From Heliocybe sulcata (taxonomy: Eukaryota > Basidiomycota > Agaricomycetes > Gloeophyllales > Gloeophyllaceae): DNA of 64,000 nt. Under the pieces are notes generated by a model that was not told the DNA's origin, searched no databases, and saw nothing but the letters and a program-made list of their open reading frames with translations. How positions within the stretch are numbered: the stretch's first letter is position 1; every line of letters starts with the position of its first letter. Below, piece by piece: positions 20,833-31,928 of this stretch. The position numbers and the translations under genes were made by a program. The DNA lies in NCBI GenBank assembly GCA_004369045.1, contig ML213508.1, positions 199,928 to 263,927 of the forward strand. The letters are read 5' to 3'.

Positions 20833-23542
20833 TCAGATCGTGTAACGAAAGTCTGGAGATTTATCTCCCATCTCCTTCAGCTCCTCAGCTGAGTACTTTA
20901 CTCGTCCGCCTTCCATCATCTCTTTTTGAGCTGTGTCTCTTTGCGCATTAATCCGGATATAATTGAGTACCGTCAGAGGTACACAGATTAGTCCTAGACC
21001 AACGAGCATGAGCTCGAGACCGTCTGGAAGCAGACGCATGGAATTAACGTGTTAGAGCATCATGGATAGCAGTATAGAGTTACTACTCACGTCCAAGGAC
21101 GTATCTCGGGGCATCCTGTGTTCTATACATATTTGATGCAATCGCTCCCGCAAATCCGCCCATCCCAATCTGAAGCGCAACACCCACAGCTCTCTTGTAT
21201 TGTCCCGCCAGATTGTTGCTTAGCCTGAAACAAAAAGATCCTCTCGACATGCGAATCAAGTATAGCACCCCCAGACGCACCATGAAACAACGCCGGTAAA
21301 TGCTGAGTAACACCCGCCAACGCAGAAGAATGTCCCGAGATATTTGACTCCAACTGGGGCGTCGGTGATGTTGATCAGGAAGCCGATGAAGGACATTATG
21401 AGCCCGACGAAGATGAAGGGAGAGCGTTTCTTGATGCGGTCGGACCACACAGCCATGATAAGCAGAACGATCGCTGTATGGGACGTCTATCAGCTTGGCG
21501 TAACAGGAGGATGTCCGATAACCCGCACTTGCGAAGACGTAAGGAGGGACGGTCAAAAGCTGCGAGACCGCAGTGCTGTATCCGAACCTTAGACCCCAGC
21601 AAGTGTGAGCTGATACACCGTCATACTCAAAGGATACATTTTGCCTACCCTTGGACGATCGACCTGATGACGGACGGTTATCCAAATTCATCGGTTGAAT
21701 GAGGACTACACTCACGGCAGAAACAGGGAAATCCCATACACTGCGAAGAAGTGAACTTTGAGTCTCCTACACTTGAACACGATGCTTACAAGGACCAATG
21801 ACCGATAGGTTGATCAAACAAAGCATCAATACCTGACGGACGAGTAGTGGCATTAGAAAAGTGGGATGCGAACGGTCCGCTTCACCTACCTGCCAATCCT
21901 TGAACGCGGCCCATATGTATCGGAAAGCGAACCGTTCTTCCTCACCGACAGACGAGATGTCATACTCTTTGGTTCCGCATAGTGTCAGAACATCCCTTCC
22001 GCCGTACCAACGAATGAACTCACTCTGTTTGTCGACAATAAAGGCTCTCTCCCGAGGTGTTAGAAACTTTGCGGTAGCAGGGAAGTCCACGAGGACTTTC
22101 ACGTATTTTGAGCGTAACCAAGTGCACCAGATCGAAACCGCTCACCGAATGCTGCGACTACACCAACCAGAACGGTCCCGATGCCCTCGAGAATCTGAGA
22201 GAAGACGAATTTCAGAACCTATTTCCCGTTGTCCGCACGGGAAACTTACGAAGATCCAGGACCAACCTAACATACCCTCTGTTCCACTCATGAAGCTGAT
22301 TCCAAATGCCAGCAAACCCGAGAAAGCGCCTACCCAACCATAGTCAGCGTCAATATCGAGCCATGTCGTGCATCTCCGAGACGGGAGACCGACCAGAAAC
22401 GGTGGCAGCGCCCCAAAACAAGCCGACACGGTATTGTAGCATGTGACGTGGATACCAGAAAGTGAGGCTAGACAGAATGGTTCAATGAGCTTCTCCTGTA
22501 GAGGAAGACTTCGCAAAGGGACTTACTAGTAGATGACGCCCGGAAACAAGCCCGCTTCTGCAATACCAAGACATATCCGGATGCCTACCAGCTGTTGATA
22601 GCTGCGGAATGTTCTATGTGGTGAGCGAGAATGCGGTATTAATCAAAGACGCACGATTTTATTAGGCCCATTAGAGTCCTTCGACCGACAAGTTTTAGAT
22701 CGTCTCCACGGCGTCGAAAGACGGAAACGGAGACATACATGATTATTCCCCACGTAATCTGCATGCAGCGCAAAGAATTGAGCTTTCCTTACGTACGGCA
22801 CAGTGAAATAGAATCATACTGTTATGCCCGGCAACCATCTGCGTTTGTCACCTTGGTCAAAGGCGCCGGTAACAGCACATGCTATTTGAATGGACGAACC
22901 TGGAAGGTCTGAGTTTCTTCAGGACCAAACTACAGCAGAAATCGATTAATGAAGATTTGGTCACCTGAACAGTCAATACAGAGCTCACTTTGCCGGACAT
23001 TCGAACAAGGCGTAGGGCTAGTGCCACACTCAGGAGACTATGCAGATTGTTTGTCCTTCACTCACAATAAAATACATTGTCTGGGTGGAGAAAATGAGCA
23101 ACCGTTTCGCAGACCTCCAGTAGGCAGTGCTAGGACTTACTAAGGCAATATTATATTCATTCCCGACCAAATGCAGCTGGGACACCAAGCCTTGCAGCTT
23201 CGCATTACCTGTTCGTGCGGCGTTAGATATACGCGATCATTTATATTCATTCCGAATTGTTGTCACAGACCGATGTTGCCTATATAGATTGCAGTTGATA
23301 TCGTCGAATCCACTCGAACTCTAGCAGGACACACCTCGATCCAGGAAGGAACAGAGCTGCATCAGACTCAAGATAGGCATCAGTCTCAAGTCTACCTTCC
23401 TCCAAAGTTTACGTTCCTCCTCCTCGGTTAAATCAGGAGGTGGCTCCAGAGTTGACTCGTCCGCATAGTGGCATTCCTGTGGGACCGAGGACAAGGTTTC
23501 TATCGTCACGGCAGCTGACTTCTCACCCTCGATGGTCGCCAT
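20833..23542 (-). CDS. MFS permease, ACS family (Dal5/Tna1-like), copy 2
   Basis: Paralog of the plus-strand permease with the same exon-intron plan, including a 9-nt second exon (23271-23279). The start was taken at the ATG beginning MATIEGEKSAAV. Landmarks are EEERKLWRKVDLRLMPIL, QQLVGIRICLGIAEAGLFPG, FGISFMSGTEGMLGWSWIF, SVGEEERFAFRYIW, FGYSTAVSQLLTVPPYVFA, AGQYKRAVGVALQIGMGG, YRTQDAPRYVLG, and the tail PDFRYTI. All splice junctions examined have normal GT-AG ends, including the one that is abnormal in copy 1. Family knowledge points to uptake of small organic anions such as allantoate, nicotinate or similar. The precise substrate cannot be read. Confidence 0.88.
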
Positions 23543-24439
23543 TGAGGATAAGGTCCCAGCCTCAAGGATAATCAAGAGCAGCGTAGACGGCCGACTACAA
23601 GGATCGGAACGCCGAGACGTCCTTCATATAGCACCCCATGACCCTCCACGGCGCCATTAGCCTGCAGGTAAACTGTCATCATGAGGCAAGCTGAAGGCTA
23701 AATACATCCACTCAGAGGAACGTTCATACACTACAAGAATAGCCAAGACATGAAAGGCGATAAGACGGGCGCGCAACAGCCAGGGGCAGGTGTGCCTCCA
23801 TCGTACCGCTGCATCACTTCTTTCCGGTACTTTTGGCACTGTATCTCCTCGCGCATAGAAGTCAGCATGAAGTGTTGCAGAATACACAGAACACTGTGTT
23901 AAACCATACCTCTGAAGCGGCTAGTTCTAAAGGAGACGGCAGCACTTGTGGCAGCTGGATAGGTGGTGTACAACGGTGAAGACTAACGGTGAAGACTTGC
24001 TGGGGTTATGTGACAGTCACACAGGTGACTCAAACCTCACGTGCTCCCAGCAGAAACTTCACGCGACGCGCCTGTAAATGTCTTTCACCACTATCCTCTT
24101 CCTGCCATAATCTGCGCTCTGATACTTCACATGGAAATTTGTGCTCTTATACTTATACTGATGGGCCACTTTGCGGAGTTTTTTTTATTTCAGAATCAAC
24201 CCAGAGTTTCGGCCCTTCGAGGACGCAGTGCTCGACTACCAGGAGAGACTTCTCATATCGTTAGAGTCGATGCACGGGCACTCCTTCCAGCACGCAAACG
24301 TCTCAATGAACAATAAATTACACACTCTGCAAGAACACAGTTACAAGATAAACAGACCAACTATACATAATGATACAGAGCGCATATATTCACTCGCTCT
24401 CCTGTCCATTCCAAGCTTCCAAGCGATCCGTCGGCTGCT
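23543..24439. other. intergenic, nothing recognised
   Basis: Lies between the start of MFS copy 2 and the stop of the Tag1-like gene. Only short open frames are present. Confidence 0.4.
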
Positions 24440-26371
24440 TCACAGCCCCTTCTTCCCAATCCTGACTGTGCCTCGGAACGGCAAGTCAGTCAGCTCCATC
24501 TCATTGTCCCTTCCGGTCCCATTGGAAAAGGGCAGCCCATGTACTTTGACGGCTACAGCTGCGACGCCCTTCACACCCGCCAACGCTCCTGATGGCCCCC
24601 ATATCACCTAAAACACGTATTGCGATGTCAACAAGCAATAAAGGGACCAGCGAGAGGTCTGCACACCTTCGACACGAAATGGCTGAACTCCTTCTCCCTT
24701 CCGGGCAGCACCTCCAACGGCACATCGTCAATTTTAGCCGTAACGGCAAACACTGCACCCTCCTCCCCAGGCGCCTCCTCATGGCTCTCCGACAGCAACC
24801 ACTCCTCGGGCTTGATATGCGCAAACGCACCCTCCGGCAACGGCGGCGTCTCCGTGCATCCATCCACGCATGTACCCAGGTCCGGCACCACACCATCATA
24901 CACCAGCACATCTGGCCAGACGCGATTCACACTAAGACTGACATCCATCCCCTTGGGCAATACGGCACGTGCAAAAACGGTCCCGCTCGCCGCGATAGTG
25001 TCCCCCTTCGGGCCGGTGGGCTTGATCTTCATGTCCCGGATGGTGACATCGCGCAGAATCTGCGGCTTCGGGTTCGGCGCCGGGAAGAAGGTGTCGAAGC
25101 TCATTCCCTGGAGAAGGTTGGAAGAGATCTGAATAGGGTTCCTCTTGCCGGAGAGGTAACGAGAAAGGAAAGACGAGAGGACTGAAGAGACAGTTGAGGG
25201 CAGCGGGAGGACGCTCCCCGAGACGGACAGAGTGATGTTTGGATGCGTAAGGTGGAAGGGGTCGGTGTGGATGAAGGCGACAGGGACGGGAACTGAGGCG
25301 GAGTTGTTAAGAAGGGAGATTGTGAACGGCAGCTCAGGAGCAACAAAATGGACGTTGTGTGGCACGGGATTGATCATGGTTGCCAATGCGCCTAGGTGAA
25401 GGCTCTCTTTACCAGATGACACACTGAACGTCTTTAGGGTCACTAGGTCTTCGGCAGGTGGGAAGTCCTGGCCTGGAGAAGGCAAGCCCGGCAGCTCAGG
25501 TACTGCTAACGTTAGATAACCAACCACAAGGGATATTCTGGCACGACTCACTTTTCTTGCGCACATCAACATGGACGTTCGGACGGTCTAGTCTGAGGCG
25601 ATTCCGCCAACCGTTGTCTGCGGGGCCTCCTCCATGGATTTGGACGCGATTGACAGAAGCTCGAATATCCGCAAAGCCGTTGCGCCAGCTATGCCGTGCG
25701 AAATCCAGCAGCGCAGACCCATTTGCCGTAGGTCGGATGAGGATTGGTATGGATAGGTTGGTGAGCCAGGACAAGTCAGAGGGCCGTTCGATGGTAAGCG
25801 GTACCTCCACTGGCACCGTAGACACTGTCGCCAAAACCACAGGCTGTTTGTGATGGAACACGAGGTCCGCTGTCATAGATTCAACGGTAACCGTCCGCAA
25901 CCTGCGCATTCCCCACCGGCCGATACCCTTCCTCACGTCGTCAAAGAACCCATCCTCCTCTTCGTCCCTTCGCACGTCCATCAGCGTACCCGCGTCCAAG
26001 CCTATCCGCCCGTCTACTCTCACCCATATCCCATCTTCCGCTGTGATATTCAGCACGTCCACCCGATCCGGCCCATAGATATGGAGCCCATGGTTGATCA
26101 CATCGTCCGGAGTCAAGTGCTCCGCTCTTGCGCGATACGAGTACGCTATCACAAGCAAGAACAGCACGATGCATAGCAAGAAGGAAATAGCGAAGACTGC
26201 GCATAATTTCGACCACAGTTGTTGGCGGCTACGTTGCGACCGAGTCTGCTGTTCGTCGTCCAGTCCCCGGGATGAAGGCCCACCGAGCAAAGGCGCTCTT
26301 TCGTCAGGCTCGGGGGCTGTTGCCCGCTGCTTGCCCTTGTCAGGTCGACCTAGGTGCTCCTCTGCCGACAT
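24440..26371 (-). CDS. Tag1-like vacuolar membrane protein
   Basis: Three exons: 25552-26371, 24667-25502, 24440-24607 (607 residues, close to yeast Tag1). The start is the ATG of MSAEEHLGRPDKGKQRA. A cytosolic head holds the acidic di-leucine ERAPLL, a vacuole-sorting signal type. One membrane helix follows (LCAVFAISFLLCIVLFLLVI, about residues 57-76). The rest is a large lumenal part of beta-sandwich character with repeated strands (VDVLNITAEDGIWVRVDGRI, DVTIRDMKIKPTG, LPLEV-type ends) and N-glycosylation sites. Yeast Tag1 is a vacuolar type II protein needed to end autophagy in long starvation. Assignment here rests on architecture, length and Ig-like strand pattern, so it is probable rather than certain. 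Confidence 0.65.
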
Positions 26372-27217
26372 TGCGATAGTCGATGTAGCATCCAGATAGG
26401 CGGACGCGGAATTGTGGGTGTAAGTCAACCTGCGCGGCGATGTTATTTACAGGCACGTCTCGATCGTTTCTCTGGACATCGCCTGGAGAATGACGTACTC
26501 GGCTATCTTTCGACCATAAAGGGAAGGTGCTTCCGGCTCCGGCGGGACTTGTCAGACTTTCATTTCTTTTCTAACCTTTACTAATAGGGTGCCGTAAGGC
26601 TGCTACTACCGCCATTCTGCAAGCATGGCACCTGACAAAAAATAAGGATTATTACGGCGTTCGCCCTGGATATCGAATTCATAGCTATCTTTCTACCCTC
26701 CGATACCCCAGGAATTGTGCAATCCGACGTTATCCAGGCGGCACATGGCTCCAGAAATTCAAGCACTTTATCGTATTTACGGGGCGTTACTCACTCCCAG
26801 GCATGATATTGATAATGATATTGAGCGGAGTTTCAATCCAGAATAGGGAAGTTCACGTGGCTAGTGGCGACGCGGAAAGCATCTTGCACCGAGCTTCCAG
26901 AACGTGGAAACTGTCAAAAAAACCTAAAAGACCTATAAGCTGAAATATAGCGAGGGCTATAATACATTCCATGACCTTTAGCTGGTCAGCGTGTGCATAC
27001 CGTGGCTGCTGCAAGAGCGACAACGTTGCTGAAGCACAGCGGATTTTGCCGGACTGACTTGGTAAGTTCGTACTCCGCTCAATATCATAGGTGATCCATA
27101 GGACGAGTTACAACTCGTAATAAAACGAGAAAAAAATTGATATAGTGTTTAGAGCACCTTATGTATCTAATGGATGAAGTTTTTGCGGATAAACTGTGCA
27201 ACAGAGCTTCATAGAAG
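26372..27217. other. intergenic, AT-richer, nothing recognised
   Basis: Promoter side of the Tag1-like gene, followed by AT-richer DNA towards the hAT relic. No gene seen. Confidence 0.4.
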
Positions 27218-27475
27218 GCATTGCATCTTCAGCCACCGCTGATATCGAGCGGGGGTTTAACCGTGGGAAGCATCGTGTCCGCTCTCTCGCCTTCCCGCTC
27301 AGAGCACCTTGAGGAGAGTTATGGAGCGCATTCTAGTGATATTGAGCGCCAGAAACACACTGTTATATTTAACCAGTTTATTTCTCCCCTTGCTTTCCAG
27401 CCTCCGGCTTCTGTGAAGCTTGGGCACTGGTCTGTTGCCCGGTCGAAGACCGGGAGAAAAAAAAGTGAAAATTAG
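27218..27475 (+). mobile_element. hAT-type DNA transposon remnant (dimerisation domain)
   Basis: A short stretch resembles the C-terminal dimerisation domain of hAT transposases. ATADIERGFNRG matches the A-T-S-x-D-x-E-R-x-F-S-x-G core. One frame over, GGLTVGSIVSALS matches the following GGLTVSxxRHxLS. A frameshift therefore separates the two parts. No terminal inverted repeats or other transposase domains were found nearby, so this is an old fragment. Confidence 0.45.
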
Positions 27476-27781
27476 GGCCCAGAAGCAAGAATTATGGAAT
27501 GCGTTGAACATGTAGATTTTGAGTTCCTTAAAATACCATGGTATTGCGAGCTCGAAGGCGAGGTACTGAACACTACCAGCCACAGTGGACTACATCCGGT
27601 CCGGATATGCCACATGGCTCTTTGAGCCAATCCTCTTTTTTCTTTTTTCTTTTTCTTTTTATTTTAATTTTAGTGCAGTGGTATCATTATCGTGCCGTAT
27701 TTACGGCCGGTTCACGCGATTTCTCAAGGGCGACACATTACTATTCCACCTCTGGTTTTACCCGCCCCATACATCTGGACT

Positions 27782-29360
27782 TTACTCGTCCTTCTCAGAC
27801 TTGCCATCGTGTCTCCAACCATGCAGGTCTTTGATGTCGACTCTCTTCTCGGGAAGCGCATCCGCGACCTTGTCAGGACGCCATCTCCACAACTCACGCA
27901 GGTCTTCTGGAAGCGTTCCTTCAAGGCAATCGCAGACATATTTGCCGAGGACTAGGTCGAATACATCAGCTCAGTGTCGTCTAGAAGATCCACGGGCCAC
28001 CTACCTGGAAGATTCTTGAAAGCGTGGCCGGAACCTGCCGTCGCGATGTAAAGGGTAGATGGTGAGGAAGGACTGTTATCTACTCATTAGTACTCTGATC
28101 TGTTGACAACCAAGGCTGGACGTCCTGCGGCGATATTATGAACTGCATGTCTATCGACTCGGTGTCCCAGCACATGGCCGAATACACCACAGGGCGCTCT
28201 GCAAGTTCAGGCAGGCAAGCCCGGGCTATTCTTCTCACCAGATCTACACATTCTTCAGGTAGGGTATCGGTAGGATTCAGTGCTTTATCCCGAGGCACAG
28301 ATACGCGGCGACCGTCAACCGACGTGTAGTTCGTCAGTGTATAGGGGAGACCTGCGATCTTGTAGATCCCATCGGCAGTAGGAGGGAAGCAGAATCCGCT
28401 GCCTAAAGCATGCAACTATACAGCTACGTGAGAACTGGGAAGATGAATTCAGAGATGAGGCGAGCGTTACCACGGGTAACCTGGCGTATTTCTGGGTCTC
28501 CTCCTTGGTGAGCTGAATATGCGCGTATCCGTAGGACACGGTCACAAGCTGCCCTTCGAAGTCGAGCAGGCTTTCGCTCCACCCACCGGTGGCCAGAATA
28601 ATGCGGTCGGCGAGATGCTTAGTCCCATCCTCGGCTAGCACGCCAATCACGTTATTCGTCTGCCCGTCATGGATGAGCTCTTTCATAACTCCTGATGGTC
28701 CCGATACGAATTTGACGCCGCGTTTCGCGCAGTATTCGCCCAGGACTTGCATGGAGCGCATAGCCTCGACCCATCCTGCGTTACCTAAGGTTCCATAAGT
28801 CTCGGGCTGGACTGACTCCGTAAACGCGGAATGATTTACCATTGAATATCCCGCTCCATCCCTGCAGGTCGCCGGTCAGAAGGTCGCACTTCGCTTTGAT
28901 AGCATCCTCGTCTGGCAAATCCTCGATCTGGCTAACATCACCATAACGCCTCGTATTTTCGACGCTGCGCATAAACCATTCTCGTGAAGCCTCACCCAAG
29001 TGCGGAGGGTTCATATGGATCCATCCTGTCTGATGGAAGAGCTTTTCTGAAGCGAAGGGTTCCAGCTCGCGCCAGGCGTCCAGGGACTCGTGCGCGAGAC
29101 GCGTAAGGACTGGGCTGCCGTATTCCGTACGTGCGACCTGCAACGCGTAATGTGGTCAGATGACATGATAGTCGGACGCTGACGCAGAGCACCTTTGAAA
29201 GATCCCATCCCGCTGAGGACTTACTCGGAACCTCCCATCGGTCCATGCAGGTCGCATTGGTGTATCCTCGTTCGACCAGGTGAAAGGCTGTGGAGAGGCC
29301 AAAAGTACCAGCCCCGACAATCAGGATGCGAGCGTCCTTGTCAAGTGACGATGAAGCCAT
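27782..29360 (-). CDS. FAD-dependent amino-acid/amine oxidase (DAO family), copy 1, probably defective
   Basis: Six expected exons: 29193-29360, 28840-29137, 28471-28784, 28126-28415, 28005-28072, 27782-27951 (435 residues if spliced as in copy 2). The N-terminus has the FAD dinucleotide fold ILIVGAGTFGLSTAFHLVERG, then SSAGWDLSKVARTEYGSP. The middle has NAGWVEAMRSMQVLGEYCAK and ATGGWSESLLDFEGQ. The C-terminus has ATAGSGHAFKNLP, the last FAD contact. This layout is that of fructosyl-amino-acid, sarcosine and pipecolate oxidases. The donor of intron 4 reads CA|GGACGT where copy 2 has CA|GTACGT. Without that intron the frame meets a stop at 28080 and loses the C-terminal FAD contacts. It may be a decaying paralog. 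Confidence 0.8.
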
Positions 29361-29960
29361 GAAGCTGTAAGGAATTCCGCTGGACACTGGAGACTAGTGT
29401 CAGGACGGAGACAGTTTTCTACTACCTTTGGCTCAAATGTCTGTCATCTTATATATTGTCTAGCTACCCGTACTGATGGGCGGCTAGATGGATGAAATGA
29501 TGACGGGCCACGTGTGGTGCGGCGCAGCAGCAGAGAGATGGCGCGTAAGGTCGAACTTGAGGCAAACTGTGCCGCAGTCCCGTGGTATTCCTCGCAGCAT
29601 CTCACATGCTACATGCAGGGCTCCACACCAGACCTGAGGCTTACACTGGTCCCATCGATGCTCAGCGCTCAGCGCATATATGTCGCGCTTCCGGCTAGCC
29701 CGGACGCTACCTCAACTCCAGAGAGACTTTCCGTGGCTGCGGGCTTCCAATTCGAAAGAATTGAGGCCAGAGGCCTGCGCTCTGTAGATCTGAATCATGA
29801 GTACTTGAGTCTCGCCTTGATCTTGGACGGCCTCGTCAGCTTCCTACAGTCGGACCAAACTTCGGCTTTCAGCTCGTATTTTGGTCTGGCATAAGGAACA
29901 TGATAAGATCCGACTCAACTTGGTCACGGAGATGCATCGATGAGCGTTTGGGAAGGATCT
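29361..29960. other. intergenic between FAD oxidase copies
   Basis: Contains a 126-codon plus-strand frame (29514-29894) with no family resemblance. Promoter of copy 1 is expected at the left edge. Confidence 0.4.
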
Positions 29961-31567
29961 TCATACCGCCTCCTTCTCCGATCTACCGTCATGCCTCCAA
30001 CCGTGCTGATCCTTGATGTCGACTCTGCTCAGCTGCGGTGCTCCCTCAACCTTGTCCGGACGCCATCTCCACGTCTTGCGCAAGTCTTCCGGCAGCCTTC
30101 CTTCGAGGCAATCGCACACGTATTTTCCAATCACTACACGAGGAGTTGTAAATATGCAGTCAATGCTTGTAACAATTCGACGTATACCTGGCAGATTCTT
30201 GAAAGAGTGACCGGAGCCTGCTGTTGCTATATACAGACTCGATGGCGAAGAAGGGCTGAATCCAAAGCTGAGTGTTAAGCTATCACAGGATTCGAACGAG
30301 ACGTACTGAGGAGACACTATCCAGTTGAAATCAATTGACTCGGTGTCCCAGCACATGGTCGAGTGGATGATGGGACGGTCGCCTAGCTCAGGCAGACACG
30401 CCTGTGCAATCTGCCTGCATTCTGCTATACCTTCTTCTGACAGAGTGTCCGTGGGATGCAGGGAGCGGTCTCTAGGAAAAGACACAAGCCGTCCGTTGAC
30501 GGACGTGTAGTTCGTCCGGGTATAAGTAAGGTTTGCAATCTTGAAAATTCCATCCGGGGTGGGAGGGAAGCAGTACCCTATATTCGGAGCGTGGAGCTTT
30601 GCGAAGCGACAATAAGGAGGGTTATGTATTGGAAAACACCAGTACACAGCAGACTTACGACCGGCATGGAAGAATACTTCTCAGTCTCCTCCTTGGTGAG
30701 TTGGATATGCGCGAATCCGTACGCTCCGCTGAACAGCTGTCCCTCGAAGTCTAGCAGGCTCTCGCTCCACGCACCAGTCGCGACGACTATGCACTTTGCG
30801 AGATGTTGGCTGCCGTCTTCTGCTTGAACGCCAAGAACAGCATTCGTCTGGGGGTCACGTATCAATTCCTTCATTACTCCGGATGGTCCGGATATGAATT
30901 TGACACCGTGCTCCGAGCAGTATGCGCCCAGGACTTCCATGGAGCGCTTAGCCTCGACCCATCCAGCATTGCCTATACACAGAATCACATACTTATCCAA
31001 GCAACTCAAGAAGCGCATGCCACAATACCGTTGAATACGCCTGTCCATCCTTTCAGGTCGCCCGTGATAAGGCCACATTTCGCCTTGATTGCCGTATCAT
31101 CTGCTAAATATTCGATCTGTGTACCATCACCGTATCGCCTGGTGTTCTCGAGACCAACTTCAAATCGATCCGCCGCAGTAGCGTCCAAATCGGGAGGTCG
31201 CATATGGAGCCATCCCGTCTGATGGAACAGATTGGCAGAGGCAAAGGGCTCTACGTCTCGCCATGCGTCGAGGGATTCGTGAGCGATACGGGTATAAAGG
31301 GGGTTGGCGTACTCGGTGCGAGCGATCTACAATTTGCGATTCGGTCAGATCGCTTAGTACTATAAGCAGGATACCACGCTTGAACCCTCGAAGAGTCACC
31401 TTAGAGATGTCCCAACCCGCGGATGACTTGCTGGGTACTGCCCATCGGTCCATACAAGTCACATCCTTGTATCCACGCTCGACCAGGTGGAAGGCTGTGG
31501 ACAGGCCAAAGGTACCGGCACCGACTATTAAGATCGACGCGTCTTTGTCGGCTGAGGTTGAAGTCAT
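29961..31567 (-). CDS. FAD-dependent amino-acid/amine oxidase (DAO family), copy 2
   Basis: Six exons: 31400-31567, 31029-31326, 30659-30972, 30307-30596, 30188-30267, 29961-30133 (440 residues). Domain order is as in copy 1: FAD fold ILIVGAGTFGLSTAFHLVERG at residues 11-31, DRWAVPSKSSAGWDISK, NAGWVEAKRSMEVLG, ATGAWSESLLDFEGQ, SMCWDT-like block, SPHFGF and ATAGSGHSFKNLP, ending HGWRHDGRSEKEAV. All junctions are canonical. Fructosyl-amino-acid oxidases carry a Cys that binds FAD covalently in a K-x-C context. Here the matching segment reads GIFKIANL with no Cys, so flavin may be non-covalent or the substrate may differ. No peroxisomal PTS1 is seen. It lies 361 bp downstream of 2OG oxygenase A, on the same strand. 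Confidence 0.87.
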
Positions 31568-31928
31568 CGAGTGCACGAACGTCCTCTGCGAGAAAGGCTG
31601 CGGGAGTGGTAGATAAGCACGTATCTATCGGACAAATCTCGAATGATTAGATATGGTGCTCACGTGGTAGCCTTCGGGTCTTCTTATGCGGAGGATTGCC
31701 CACAGTGCATGAATATCTGTGAGAAACTATAGGCTCTGAGTCGCGAACTCCGTGCGTGAGCAATTGCTGGAACGGACGCATCCACACTCCAAGGGTTGGC
31801 ATGGATAGGGATACGCCCTGTTCCACGACCTCAAGAACGGCAAATCACGAGGAATATATATGAGCCAAGTTTTATACTTGTAACCGACCTGTCTCATAGA
31901 TGGATTCTTTGTTCACGGCCAACTGATA
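31568..31928. other. promoter region of FAD oxidase copy 2
   Basis: 361 bp between co-oriented genes; nothing coding. Confidence 0.4.

Noticed and set aside
29514-29894. 126-codon plus-strand frame between the FAD oxidases
   Set aside because: No recognisable motif and no homologous frame next to the second copy.
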